Below, in pieces: positions 7,326-13,655 of a DNA stretch of 13,946 nt. The notes beneath the pieces are model-generated. The model was not told the DNA's origin. It worked only from the letters and a program-made list of their open reading frames with translations, and ran no database searches. Made by a program: the position numbers and the translations under genes. Location of the stretch: the NCBI GenBank assembly GCA_017529175.1, contig JAFXNX010000073.1, forward strand, positions 1 through 13,946, read 5' to 3'. Position 1 is the first letter of the stretch; every line of letters begins with the position of its first letter. Source of the stretch: Clostridia bacterium. Its GTDB lineage: Bacteria; Bacillota_A; Clostridia; Oscillospirales; CAG-272.

Positions 7326-8006
7326 ATGATCTACGTAATGTCCGATATTCACGGAATGTATGACAAGTATAGAAAAATGCTTGAGATGATCGATTTTAAG
7401 GAGAAGGACATGCTCTATGTTCTCGGAGACGTGATCGACCGCGGAGACGACGGTGTAAAGGCTTTCCGCGATATGATGGCGAGACCGAACGTGTGTGTCT
7501 TCCTTGGAAATCATGAGAAGATGGCGCTGCCGATACTGAAAGCTATCTACAAACTGGGCGGCTCGTTCGAGGGAATTTGTGAGACGAATGCGTTCTCTCT
7601 CTGGATGGCAAACGGGGGAGAGATGACTGCACTCGATTTTTGCAAGCTCTTCCGAGAGGAACAGAAATGGTTTATCAAATATATGAAGCTGCTTTACACG
7701 TACGAAGAGATAACTATCGGCGACAGAAGATTTCATCTCTCGCACACGCTTCCCGAGTACGATCCGGAAAGAGGAATACACGACGTATCCCTGATGGAAT
7801 TCGTCTGGGGCGAGCCGGATTACGAGATCTGCTATGATCCCGACGTAACGTTCATAACGGGACACACTCCGACGGGGCTTATCGATCAGGAGAGCGCAGG
7901 TAAGATATGGCACGGCAACGGTCATATCGCGATCGACTGCGGCGCCGCCCACGACGGCCGCCTCGGGTGTATTTGTCTTGATACGATGGAAGAATTCTAT
8001 GTATAA
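7326..8006 (+). CDS. PPP-family metallophosphatase (serine/threonine phosphatase or ApaH/PrpE-like)
   Basis: This is a calcineurin-like metallophosphoesterase of the PPP group, which removes phosphate from phosphoproteins or cleaves dinucleoside polyphosphates. The signature metal-binding motifs are all present: SDIHG (residues 6-10), GDVIDRG (34-40), GNHE (61-64), then LSHT and TGHTPT in the second half, and IDCGA near the C-terminus. It is 226 residues, typical of small bacterial members. I chose the ATG at 7326 because AAGGAG stands 8 bp before it and homology begins at once with MIYVMSDIHG; the in-frame ATG at 7278 lies upstream of the -10 box of its own promoter. It heads an operon with the PolC-like gene. 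Whether the substrate is protein or a nucleotide cannot be told from the sequence. Confidence 0.9.
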   Translation: MIYVMSDIHGMYDKYRKMLEMIDFKEKDMLYVLGDVIDRGDDGVKAFRDMMARPNVCVFLGNHEKMALPILKAIYKLGGSFEGICETNAFSLWMANGGEMTALDFCKLFREEQKWFIKYMKLLYTYEEITIGDRRFHLSHTLPEYDPERGIHDVSLMEFVWGEPDYEICYDPDVTFITGHTPTGLIDQESAGKIWHGNGHIAIDCGAAHDGRLGCICLDTMEEFYV

Positions 8007-8008
8007 AT
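7986..8008 (+). repeat. Direct repeat copy 1 (23 bp) at the end of the phosphatase gene
   Basis: This 23-bp segment encodes the last residues MEEFYV and the stop of the phosphatase gene. It matches 9087-9109, the end of the next gene (MEKFYV), at 21 of 23 positions. The unit between the two copies is exactly one gene. Confidence 0.6.
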
Positions 8009-8021
8009 GAAAGGAAATACT

Positions 8022-9107
8022 ATGTTCTTTGATCTGAATAAAAAAGAATTCCGTTTTTATTACACTGTACCGAAAGAACCTTTTACCGCCAAAGACAAAG
8101 CGGAATTATTACTGGAACTTACGGGTATCGTCAACAAACGCTACGACAAAATCGACTATTTTGAGCGGCAAGGTTTGCAAATGCTGGAACGCGAGATCGA
8201 TACTCTGGCTGAATCGGAAAACATATACAGGTTCATGATCGCGCGTGATGTGTGCGATTATTTGTCAAAAAAGAAAGTACCTTTCTACGTCTCCGGAGAT
8301 CTCCCCGGAACCCTTGCGGCATATCTTGCCGGTATCTCCCCCGTTGATCCTTTTGAACCATATTATTTATGCAGGCATTGTAAGGAGCATTTTACTAACG
8401 GTTATTGGAATGTGACTGTACGGGACGGTATCGATTTGCCGAAACGCAAATGCCCGTATTGCGGCAAAATCCTGATACACGGCGGCCACGGTACCGATGC
8501 GGGTTTGAATCATCTGAAAAACAGCAGCGTTCCTTTTTCGCTTCATTTCTATTTGCCTGAAAAAAGTCCTGTTTCCACTGCGGAGATCATGTCCCGGTTG
8601 AACGAAAAATACTGTGACATGGACTGTGACTTCAATGTATACTATTGTTTCAGCATCGGCGTTTTACCGACACTCGATAAAGTGGTGGAACTCAGGGAAA
8701 AGTACAGGAATTCCGGCAACATAAAAAAGCTGTACGACAAAAGGTTTCTATCGTCAGTATTGCAGCACATTATTGATAAAAAATATGAACTCTTGAACGA
8801 GTTACCCGGCTCAATTCAAAAAAGAGATAGTATATTTAAACTAAACTATTTCTCGAAAAGCATTCCGAAGGACACAGATATATGCTTTGATGAACTCCTG
8901 AAAGCGTATACATATATCATAAATGTCGATAACGGTCACATGAAAACAACGTTTTCCGAATTACTCGCTCCGTCTGTCGGAATTTTCAATAATGAATGGC
9001 CGGGCGCTCAGGTCGGAGGCAGAATATACGGCTTTCATTTGTGGCGAGCGGAATGTGTTTCAAAGGTATTGATACAATGCGCTGCTATGGAGAAATTCTA
9101 TGTATAA
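8022..9107 (+). CDS. PolC-like protein with zinc finger, probably catalytically dead
   Basis: The protein resembles the start of the catalytic (palm) region of PolC-type DNA polymerase III. FYVSGDLPGTLAAYLAGISP (about 88-107) parallels PolC's VGSRGSVGSSFVA...GITEVNP. EPYYLCRHC (112-120) and DLPKRKCPYCG (138-148) parallel its zinc knuckle (C117, C120, C144, C147). TTFSELLAPSVG (309-320) parallels the later FSELV..SGL segment. Where PolC has the catalytic VPDIDLNF, this protein has VPFSLHF (170-176), so the metal-binding aspartates are missing. The space between the landmarks is also much shorter than in PolC. It is 361 residues. I chose the ATG at 8022 because AAAGGA lies 6 bp before it, rather than the ATG at 8007, which directly abuts the previous stop. 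A structural or nucleotide- or DNA-binding role is my inference; the relationship was seen by eye. Confidence 0.72.
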   Translation: MFFDLNKKEFRFYYTVPKEPFTAKDKAELLLELTGIVNKRYDKIDYFERQGLQMLEREIDTLAESENIYRFMIARDVCDYLSKKKVPFYVSGDLPGTLAAYLAGISPVDPFEPYYLCRHCKEHFTNGYWNVTVRDGIDLPKRKCPYCGKILIHGGHGTDAGLNHLKNSSVPFSLHFYLPEKSPVSTAEIMSRLNEKYCDMDCDFNVYYCFSIGVLPTLDKVVELREKYRNSGNIKKLYDKRFLSSVLQHIIDKKYELLNELPGSIQKRDSIFKLNYFSKSIPKDTDICFDELLKAYTYIINVDNGHMKTTFSELLAPSVGIFNNEWPGAQVGGRIYGFHLWRAECVSKVLIQCAAMEKFYV

Positions 9108-9109
9108 AT
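9087..9109 (+). repeat. Direct repeat copy 2 (23 bp) at the end of the PolC-like gene
   Basis: This copy encodes MEKFYV and the stop of the PolC-like gene, and differs from the copy at 7986-8008 only by an AG/GA swap. The two copies are 1101 bp apart and bracket the PolC-like gene, which may mark how that gene entered the operon. Confidence 0.6.
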
Positions 9110-9140
9110 ACGATGAATGAGCATTAAAAGGAGAGCTGGG

Positions 9141-9695
9141 ATGAGACTCGGAAAAAACCTTCACCCTAAACAGATCCCGACGGAAATGTACGTTGTAGAA
9201 TGGGAGATTTTTGATAAAGGCTTCAATGCTATGAAAGCTCTGCTTAACTGTCTCTCATGCGAGGCGGGAAGCAATGAGCAAAAGAATTATATGATTGTCG
9301 CCGCATCATACTTTGAACGAATTTCGTGTCCGGTGTATTTGAGAAAAGACGGAAGCGTTCACAAGCCTGCGATTAAGACGTATTACGATCAGATTTTCGA
9401 AGGCTGGGCGGAAACACCGGAAGAGATTTATGACAGGATCAGCGACCGCGGTGTGACGAAAGAGCAGGCAGAACACATCCACAAGCTCGTATGGCAGATT
9501 GCGGATCTTGTCTGCACAATGATGGCGTGCGACGATGAGCAGATGTTTGTCAGCGAATACGCTTACGCGATAGAATACGTGATAAAGCACGACGGCGATT
9601 TGCCGAAGCCGGAAATAAAGCATATCTTCCCGACTAATTATCCCGATTATGATTATACGAAGGGTATTGCGGAAGAGATCGCAAAATACGAGTGA
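9141..9695 (+). CDS. Hypothetical protein (184 aa)
   Basis: I do not recognise this protein. I chose the ATG at 9141 because AAGGAG at 9128-9133 stands 7 bp before it; the in-frame ATG at 9117 would place that site inside the gene. The product is soluble and mostly helical, with a Cys-containing NCLSCEAG stretch (about residues 35-42), a central segment KTYYDQIFEGWAETPEEIYD and a tyrosine-rich end (NYPDYDYTKG). No catalytic motif, membrane segment or signal peptide is evident. It is the last gene of the phosphatase operon, 33 bp after the PolC-like stop. No clear terminator follows before the promoter of the WYL gene, so some read-through into that operon is possible. Confidence 0.75.
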   Translation: MRLGKNLHPKQIPTEMYVVEWEIFDKGFNAMKALLNCLSCEAGSNEQKNYMIVAASYFERISCPVYLRKDGSVHKPAIKTYYDQIFEGWAETPEEIYDRISDRGVTKEQAEHIHKLVWQIADLVCTMMACDDEQMFVSEYAYAIEYVIKHDGDLPKPEIKHIFPTNYPDYDYTKGIAEEIAKYE

Positions 9696-9765
9696 GTATG
9701 ATACTGCGATAGACACTGATAGTGGTGGGCCCGCAAAAAAGATAGCGTCTGCGTATTGCATTTAT

Positions 9766-9798
9766 GTCCCGAATATGGTACAATAGGCATGTAATAAT
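9766..9798 (+). promoter_or_regulatory. Shared-architecture promoter D before the WYL regulator operon (autoregulation candidate)
   Basis: The dyad GTCCCGAATATGGTAC (9766-9781, one arm mismatch) is followed after 11 bp by AATAAT (9793-9798), the weakest -10 of the set; TAATAA one base earlier is an alternative. No -35 consensus is present. The predicted start near 9805 falls right at the Shine-Dalgarno site GGAGGG (9806-9811), so the leader would be only about 12 bases. A weak -10 and very short leader would keep regulator levels low. Confidence 0.75.
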
Positions 9799-9816
9799 CA
9801 TATTCGGAGGGAAAAC

Positions 9817-10992
9817 ATGGACAGTCTTGAACCAAAAAAACTCGCGCTGCTGAGGATCTTGCAGATCTTAAAGAAGTACAGCGACTCAGAGCATCCGCTC
9901 ACGCAGAAGGAAATTGCGAAGTATCTTGAAGACGATTACGGCATCACGATAGAGCGAAAAGCCGTTAGCCGTAACTTAACGCTCCTGAAGGACGCGGGAT
10001 ACGAGATAGGAACCACCAAAAGGGAGGGATTCTATCTCGACGAGACGACGAGAGAATTCACCGATTCGGAGCTCCGCCTCCTGATCGACGGCGTTCTTTC
10101 GAGCAAATATATCTCTGCGAGGTATTCAAAGGAGATCATAGACAAGCTCTGCGCGCTCTCAAATCAGTATTTCCGTTCCCACGTCAAGCATATCCATTCC
10201 CTCGGAGAGTGGGACAAGTCGGAGAATCAGGCGCTCTTTTACAATATCGAGATTGTAGACGAGGCGATAGAGAGAAGACGTCAGATCAAATTCGATTACA
10301 ACAAGTACGGCGTAGACAAGAAACTCCACAAGACCCACACGCATACGGTCTCGCCTTATCAGCTCGTCCTACACAATCAGAGATACTATCTGATGTGCAA
10401 GAGCGAGAAATGGCACAACATGGGCTTCTACCGCCTCGACCGCATAACTAATATGTCGATGACGGAAGATAAAGCGACGCCGATCACTCAGGTAAAGGGA
10501 TACGAGCGCGGGATCAACTATAAAGAACTTTCGACCGCGCTTCCGTATATGTATACCGACAAGCCGGAGAGGATCGATCTCGTCGCCGCTGATTACGTCG
10601 TCGATCAGATAATCGACTGGTTCGGAAAAGATATCATGATTGAAAAGTGTCCCGAAGATGAAACAAAGGTCAAAGTTTCCCTGATCGCGAGCCCGATGGC
10701 GATGGAGCACTGGGCGATGCAGTACATTCCGCACGTCGAAGTAAAGTCCCCCGCCTCGCTTAGAGAAATAATAAAGAGCAACGTCACCGCTGCCGCTGCT
10801 GCGTATAAGGAGTACGACGGAGAGCCGCTGACGGTCTCCGAAGCCGCGACCTCCGATCTCGTCGACGAGCTCTCCGGCAGAGAGGCGGTAGAGACGATCC
10901 GCGTCGAGCCGTACGAAAAATACAGCATCGAGGCGGACGGCAAAAAGACCGAGGACGAAGGCCCGGTGGTGATACTTAAAGTATGGGATTGA
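9817..10992 (+). CDS. WYL-domain transcriptional regulator with N-terminal helix-turn-helix
   Basis: This is a transcription factor of the HTH-WYL type. Residues about 10-75 form a winged helix-turn-helix (LTQKEIAKYLED, then RKAVSRNLTLLKDAGYEI and a wing). Residues about 140-225 form the WYL domain, including SPYQLVLHNQRYYLMC and FYRLDRIT; the name-giving W-Y-L triplet is Y-Y-L here (190-192). The rest, to 391, fits the C-terminal WCX extension. WYL domains in known relatives bind nucleic-acid or nucleotide ligands and switch DNA binding. GGAGGG lies 5 bp before the ATG. It heads the operon that runs to 13273, and its own promoter carries the shared dyad, so it is the obvious candidate to bind GTACC-N6-GGTAC at all five promoters. 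That assignment is inference; it is the only DNA-binding regulator in the window. Confidence 0.93.
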   Translation: MDSLEPKKLALLRILQILKKYSDSEHPLTQKEIAKYLEDDYGITIERKAVSRNLTLLKDAGYEIGTTKREGFYLDETTREFTDSELRLLIDGVLSSKYISARYSKEIIDKLCALSNQYFRSHVKHIHSLGEWDKSENQALFYNIEIVDEAIERRRQIKFDYNKYGVDKKLHKTHTHTVSPYQLVLHNQRYYLMCKSEKWHNMGFYRLDRITNMSMTEDKATPITQVKGYERGINYKELSTALPYMYTDKPERIDLVAADYVVDQIIDWFGKDIMIEKCPEDETKVKVSLIASPMAMEHWAMQYIPHVEVKSPASLREIIKSNVTAAAAAYKEYDGEPLTVSEAATSDLVDELSGREAVETIRVEPYEKYSIEADGKKTEDEGPVVILKVWD

Positions 10993-11012
10993 ATAGATCA
11001 GGAGAGTTGATC

Positions 11013-11492
11013 ATGATAAAAACCGATTTATTGGGTATGAACGCCATTGATGCGGCAAAATATCTTTTAGGCAAATTCATTTGCACGAAGGACGGTAAAA
11101 AGTATTGTATCACTGATGTGGAAGCGTATTTCGATGACGGAAAGACAGGACCGAACGGGAAAGATATTAGCTATCAGCACGAGAAGTTCAGAAGCTCCGG
11201 AAAATGGTGCGTGTACGGTGGGATGCTGCTTATCAGCTGCGGCTCTGCCGATACGCACGACAACGTTCTTATCAGAGGCGTAGACTGCATCTTGGGTCCG
11301 TGGAATGTACGAAAAACACTTTTAAATGATACCGACGTATCCGGGGAGAGCGTTATTGATAGCAAAACTCTTTGGATCGAGGATCACAACGTTAAAGTGA
11401 AAGAAGGTGATCTTGATTTATTGCCGAGAGTCAGAGTGCCGAATGCGGAGAAGCTCAGATTCAAAGCAAAAGCGCTTACATATCCGTTTTAA
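11013..11492 (+). CDS. Mpg-like (3-methyladenine / alkylpurine) DNA glycosylase
   Basis: The protein resembles the Mpg/AAG family, which removes alkylated purines from DNA to start base excision repair. Landmarks in order: AAKYLLGKFI (14-23), ITDVEAY (33-39) with Glu37 at the place of the catalytic Glu of human AAG, a His (H56), WCVYGGM (65-71) with Tyr68, VLIRGV (85-90), and an end resembling the PRVGVP...RF of the family. At 159 residues it is shorter than usual (about 180-200) and several loops differ, so substrate range may differ too. I chose the ATG at 11013 because AGGAGAG lies 7-8 bp before it; the in-frame ATG at 10983 overlaps the WYL gene. It lies 20 bp after that gene in the same operon. 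Identification is by eye and moderately sure. Confidence 0.7.
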   Translation: MIKTDLLGMNAIDAAKYLLGKFICTKDGKKYCITDVEAYFDDGKTGPNGKDISYQHEKFRSSGKWCVYGGMLLISCGSADTHDNVLIRGVDCILGPWNVRKTLLNDTDVSGESVIDSKTLWIEDHNVKVKEGDLDLLPRVRVPNAEKLRFKAKALTYPF

Positions 11493-11705
11493 AAGGAAAC
11501 AGTCGAAGCGAGCAAGCATATTGCTTTCGCAATAAGAAACTACTGGTTTAAGATTAGAGAAAAAGTCTATTTTTCCTCCATCCTTTTAATTGATGATTAC
11601 GATAAACGTAGATATAATTATCCTCCGATAATAAAAGGAATAAGAGCAGGCGGGTATTTTGAAGTTTTCATTTCCGGGACAAAAGACATTTGGCTTCGCG
11701 ATTTT
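11493..11705 (+). other. In-frame coding extension of the deiminase gene without a normal start codon
   Basis: The frame of the deiminase gene stays open from the glycosylase stop codon up to the first ATG at 11706, with no ATG, GTG or TTG in frame. The last part is clearly coding: KVYFSSILLI (from 11562) and TKDIWLRDFMPVK match what deiminase-family members show before the first ATG here. Related proteins, as I recall, begin with something like MK-x-YxS; here GAA (11559) occupies the Met position. Start-codon loss, a rare start such as ATT at 11553, or a base-call error are all possible. Codons nearer 11493 may be non-coding spacer; GCGA-GCAA...TTGC-TTTCGC there can form a small bulged hairpin. 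Confidence 0.6.
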
Positions 11706-12377
11706 ATGCCGGTGAAGACGAAAGACGGGCGGTACGTTTCGTTCAGATATGAGCCGTCGTATCTCAAAAGTTCGCCGGATCTTCGCACAGATTATAAGCG
11801 CGACATGGAGGAAAACGTAAGGGAGAAGCTCGGGATCGAAGTTGAATATTCCGACATAAATCTTGACGGCGGGAACGTGGTCATGTCTCCGTCGAAGAGG
11901 ACGGCGATCATCAGCGACCGCGTCTTTTCGGAGAATCCCGAGAGGGAGAAGGAAGAGCTTCTCACTGAGCTTGAACGACTTCTCGCCGCGAAGGTGATAA
12001 TTATTCCGTCGCTGAAAAGCGATATGACTGGCCATGCGGACGGTATGGTGAGATTCGTCGACGAGACTACGGTGATCGGGAACCGGACACCGTACAAAAA
12101 CGGGCACGAGCAAAAGATCAAAAAGCTGCTAAAAAAACACGGCATCGACGTGATCGACTTCCCGTATTTCAGTTTCAGAGGCATAAGCGCCGTCGGAACG
12201 TATCTCAACTTCCTCGAAACGGACGAAACGATCTTCCTTCCTATCTTCGGGTGCGAGATGGACGACGAGGCGATATCCGCCGCAAAGAGCATTTTTGCAA
12301 AAAAGATAGTCCCCGTCAGGTGCGAGGATATCGCAAAAGAGGGCGGATGCCTTAATTGCATCAGTTGGGAAATGTGA
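11706..12377 (+). CDS. Peptidyl-arginine deiminase / agmatine deiminase-like protein (start uncertain, coding extends upstream)
   Basis: This is a member of the guanidino-group-modifying superfamily, whose enzymes hydrolyse arginine-type guanidinium groups with a catalytic cysteine. Landmarks are TKDIWLRDFMPV across 11706, LDGGNVV, GHADGMVRFVD with the catalytic-type His, and EGGCLNCISWEM at the end with the catalytic-type Cys (LNC). The first ATG cuts through the conserved RDFMPV motif, so the true product must start earlier, yet no standard start codon is available upstream in frame. If the extension is translated, the protein would be about 270-295 residues. The gene sits between the glycosylase and the YwqG-like gene; its 3' end overlaps the spurious upstream ATG of the latter. 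The substrate (agmatine, peptide arginine or another guanidine) cannot be told. Confidence 0.8.
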   Translation: MPVKTKDGRYVSFRYEPSYLKSSPDLRTDYKRDMEENVREKLGIEVEYSDINLDGGNVVMSPSKRTAIISDRVFSENPEREKEELLTELERLLAAKVIIIPSLKSDMTGHADGMVRFVDETTVIGNRTPYKNGHEQKIKKLLKKHGIDVIDFPYFSFRGISAVGTYLNFLETDETIFLPIFGCEMDDEAISAAKSIFAKKIVPVRCEDIAKEGGCLNCISWEM

Positions 12378-12397
12378 TAAAAGAAAGGAATATGGTA

Positions 12398-13273
12398 ATG
12401 AACAAAAACGACAAGAAAAAACTGCTCGAAATACTGAAATCATTATTTGGAAACGAGATACGGATCACCCCCGAAAGGAGCAAGAACCCTTTGTCAGCTG
12501 ACGCCAGCAGGATCGGCGGCAGACCGGCGCTTCCCGACGGCTTTGTCTGGCCGACTTATACCGGAAAAGCTTACGATGACGATGAACCCGTCGAGAGACC
12601 GCTTGCATTTCTGGCGCAGATCAATTTGAAGGATACGGCGCCTTTGGATAAAGACGGTCTTTTGCCCGAGAGTGGCATGCTCAGTTTCTTTTACGAACTG
12701 GAGACGGAGAAATGGGGCTATGAGCCCGATGATAAAGGTTCGGCAAGAGTGTTTTATTTCCCGGACGTTTCTGCTTTGACTGTTTTCGACTTTCCCGAAG
12801 AACTCAACGACGATTACAGACTGCCTGAGTATGAACTCAAGTTCGAATTGAAGATCAGCGTTCCATACGAAGATGCAGATGAGTTCGAAGAATGCTTATG
12901 CGAAGAACTCTGTGAGTTTGATTACGATTCAGATGATCTCGAATCTTTTCTTGACGATAATGAGCTGTATTCATGGGGAAACTCAAAATTGTTGGGAAAT
13001 CCGTTTATTATTCAGGATTCCATGGAGGAAGAATGCGAAACCGTTACGAGAGGTTACGGATGCGGTGAACCCGGTGATTCTGCCGGGATCAGCAAAGAAG
13101 AAATAGATGATATTGAGGAAAAATCAGCGGATTGGATACTGCTTTTCCAAATGAGCGGGATCGACGATAAGCTTAGTTTCGGGGACGACGGCAATATCTA
13201 TTTCTGGATAAGAAAACAGGATCTGGCTGACAGAGATTTCAGTAAAGTCTGGCTTATACTCCAGTGCTATTGA
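12398..13273 (+). CDS. YwqG-family (DUF1963) protein
   Basis: The product matches the YwqG/DUF1963 family, whose members are soluble and of unknown function. Landmarks are IGGRPALPDGFVWP (about 39-52), PLAFLAQINLKD (about 68-79), LPESGMLSFFYE (about 88-99) and, near the end, WILLFQMSG and GDDGNIYFWI. A very acidic stretch (about 150-195, rich in E and D) and a later acidic patch stand out. I chose the ATG at 12398, 8 bp after AAAGGA (12384-12389); the ATG at 12392 is only 2 bp from it, and the one at 12356 overlaps the deiminase gene. At 291 residues it has the usual length. It is the last gene of the WYL operon and is followed by a strong terminator. In many genomes these genes occur in varied neighbourhoods, so context gives little help. 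Confidence 0.85.
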   Translation: MNKNDKKKLLEILKSLFGNEIRITPERSKNPLSADASRIGGRPALPDGFVWPTYTGKAYDDDEPVERPLAFLAQINLKDTAPLDKDGLLPESGMLSFFYELETEKWGYEPDDKGSARVFYFPDVSALTVFDFPEELNDDYRLPEYELKFELKISVPYEDADEFEECLCEELCEFDYDSDDLESFLDDNELYSWGNSKLLGNPFIIQDSMEEECETVTRGYGCGEPGDSAGISKEEIDDIEEKSADWILLFQMSGIDDKLSFGDDGNIYFWIRKQDLADRDFSKVWLILQCY

Positions 13274-13303
13274 ATAGAGCAAACAAACGAGGACCGACTA
13301 TGG

Positions 13304-13332
13304 AAAAGAGCCTTATCGTAAGGCTCTTTTTT
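13304..13332 (+). terminator. Rho-independent terminator ending the WYL operon
   Basis: A perfect 12-bp inverted repeat, AAAAGAGCCTTA and TAAGGCTCTTTT, has a TCG loop and runs into six T residues (13327-13332). It begins 30 bp after the YwqG-like stop. The next promoter dyad starts only 3 bp after the T-run, so the following small operon is insulated from read-through. Confidence 0.9.
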
Positions 13333-13334
13333 GT

Positions 13335-13367
13335 GTACCGTTTTAGGGACATGCGGTATTGTATAAT
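13335..13367 (+). promoter_or_regulatory. Shared-architecture promoter C before the small membrane-protein operon
   Basis: The dyad GTACCGTTTTAGGGAC (13335-13350, one arm mismatch) is followed after 11 bp by a perfect TATAAT (13362-13367). The -35 position (CGTTTT) is inside the dyad and not TTGACA-like. Transcription should start near 13374, giving a leader of about 24 bases with AAAGGAGGA. Confidence 0.8.
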
Positions 13368-13397
13368 TTGGACACAAACACAAAGGAGGAATGAATT

Positions 13398-13655
13398 ATG
13401 ACACTGATTTACGAGAGCCCGAAAATGAAAAAGGAGAACACGAGCGAACAAATTCTGATATATCTGCTCGAAGCAGATGAGCAAAAAGAATTTGAAAAAG
13501 CTTCATTTGCCGACAAACTGATGAGCCTGGCCCTTCACGAGGAAAACGATTTCGAGGAAAAGTACACGAAGAAACGGCACAGATATGAAATAAAAGTCAC
13601 GGACAGTTTCATTATCGTGACCGAGAAAGAAACAGACGAGAGGGGTGAGGACTGA
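13398..13655 (+). CDS. Small hypothetical protein (85 aa)
   Basis: I do not recognise this protein. AAAGGAGGA (13382-13390) stands 7 bp before the ATG at 13398; the ATG at 13391 is too close to be used. The product is highly charged, with many Glu and Lys residues, a likely N-terminal helix region (about 15-50) and a short beta-like end (YEIKVTDSFIIVTEKE). No membrane segment, zinc motif or helix-turn-helix is visible. Its stop overlaps the start of the next gene (ATGA), so the pair is translationally coupled, as in many two-gene modules where a small soluble protein controls or accompanies a membrane partner. Promoter C places it under the shared control. Confidence 0.75.
   Translation: MTLIYESPKMKKENTSEQILIYLLEADEQKEFEKASFADKLMSLALHEENDFEEKYTKKRHRYEIKVTDSFIIVTEKETDERGED

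Noticed and set aside
9696..9765. Possible terminator after the 184-residue gene (short CACT-GAT-AGTG hairpin and GGGCCC)
   Set aside because: The stem is only 4 bp and no T-run follows; it is too weak to call.
2742..13350. Reading the four dyads as copies of a transposable repeat or a CRISPR-like array
   Set aside because: Only the arms and the distance to the -10 are conserved, each copy sits at an operon start, and there are no flanking duplications or regular spacing between copies.
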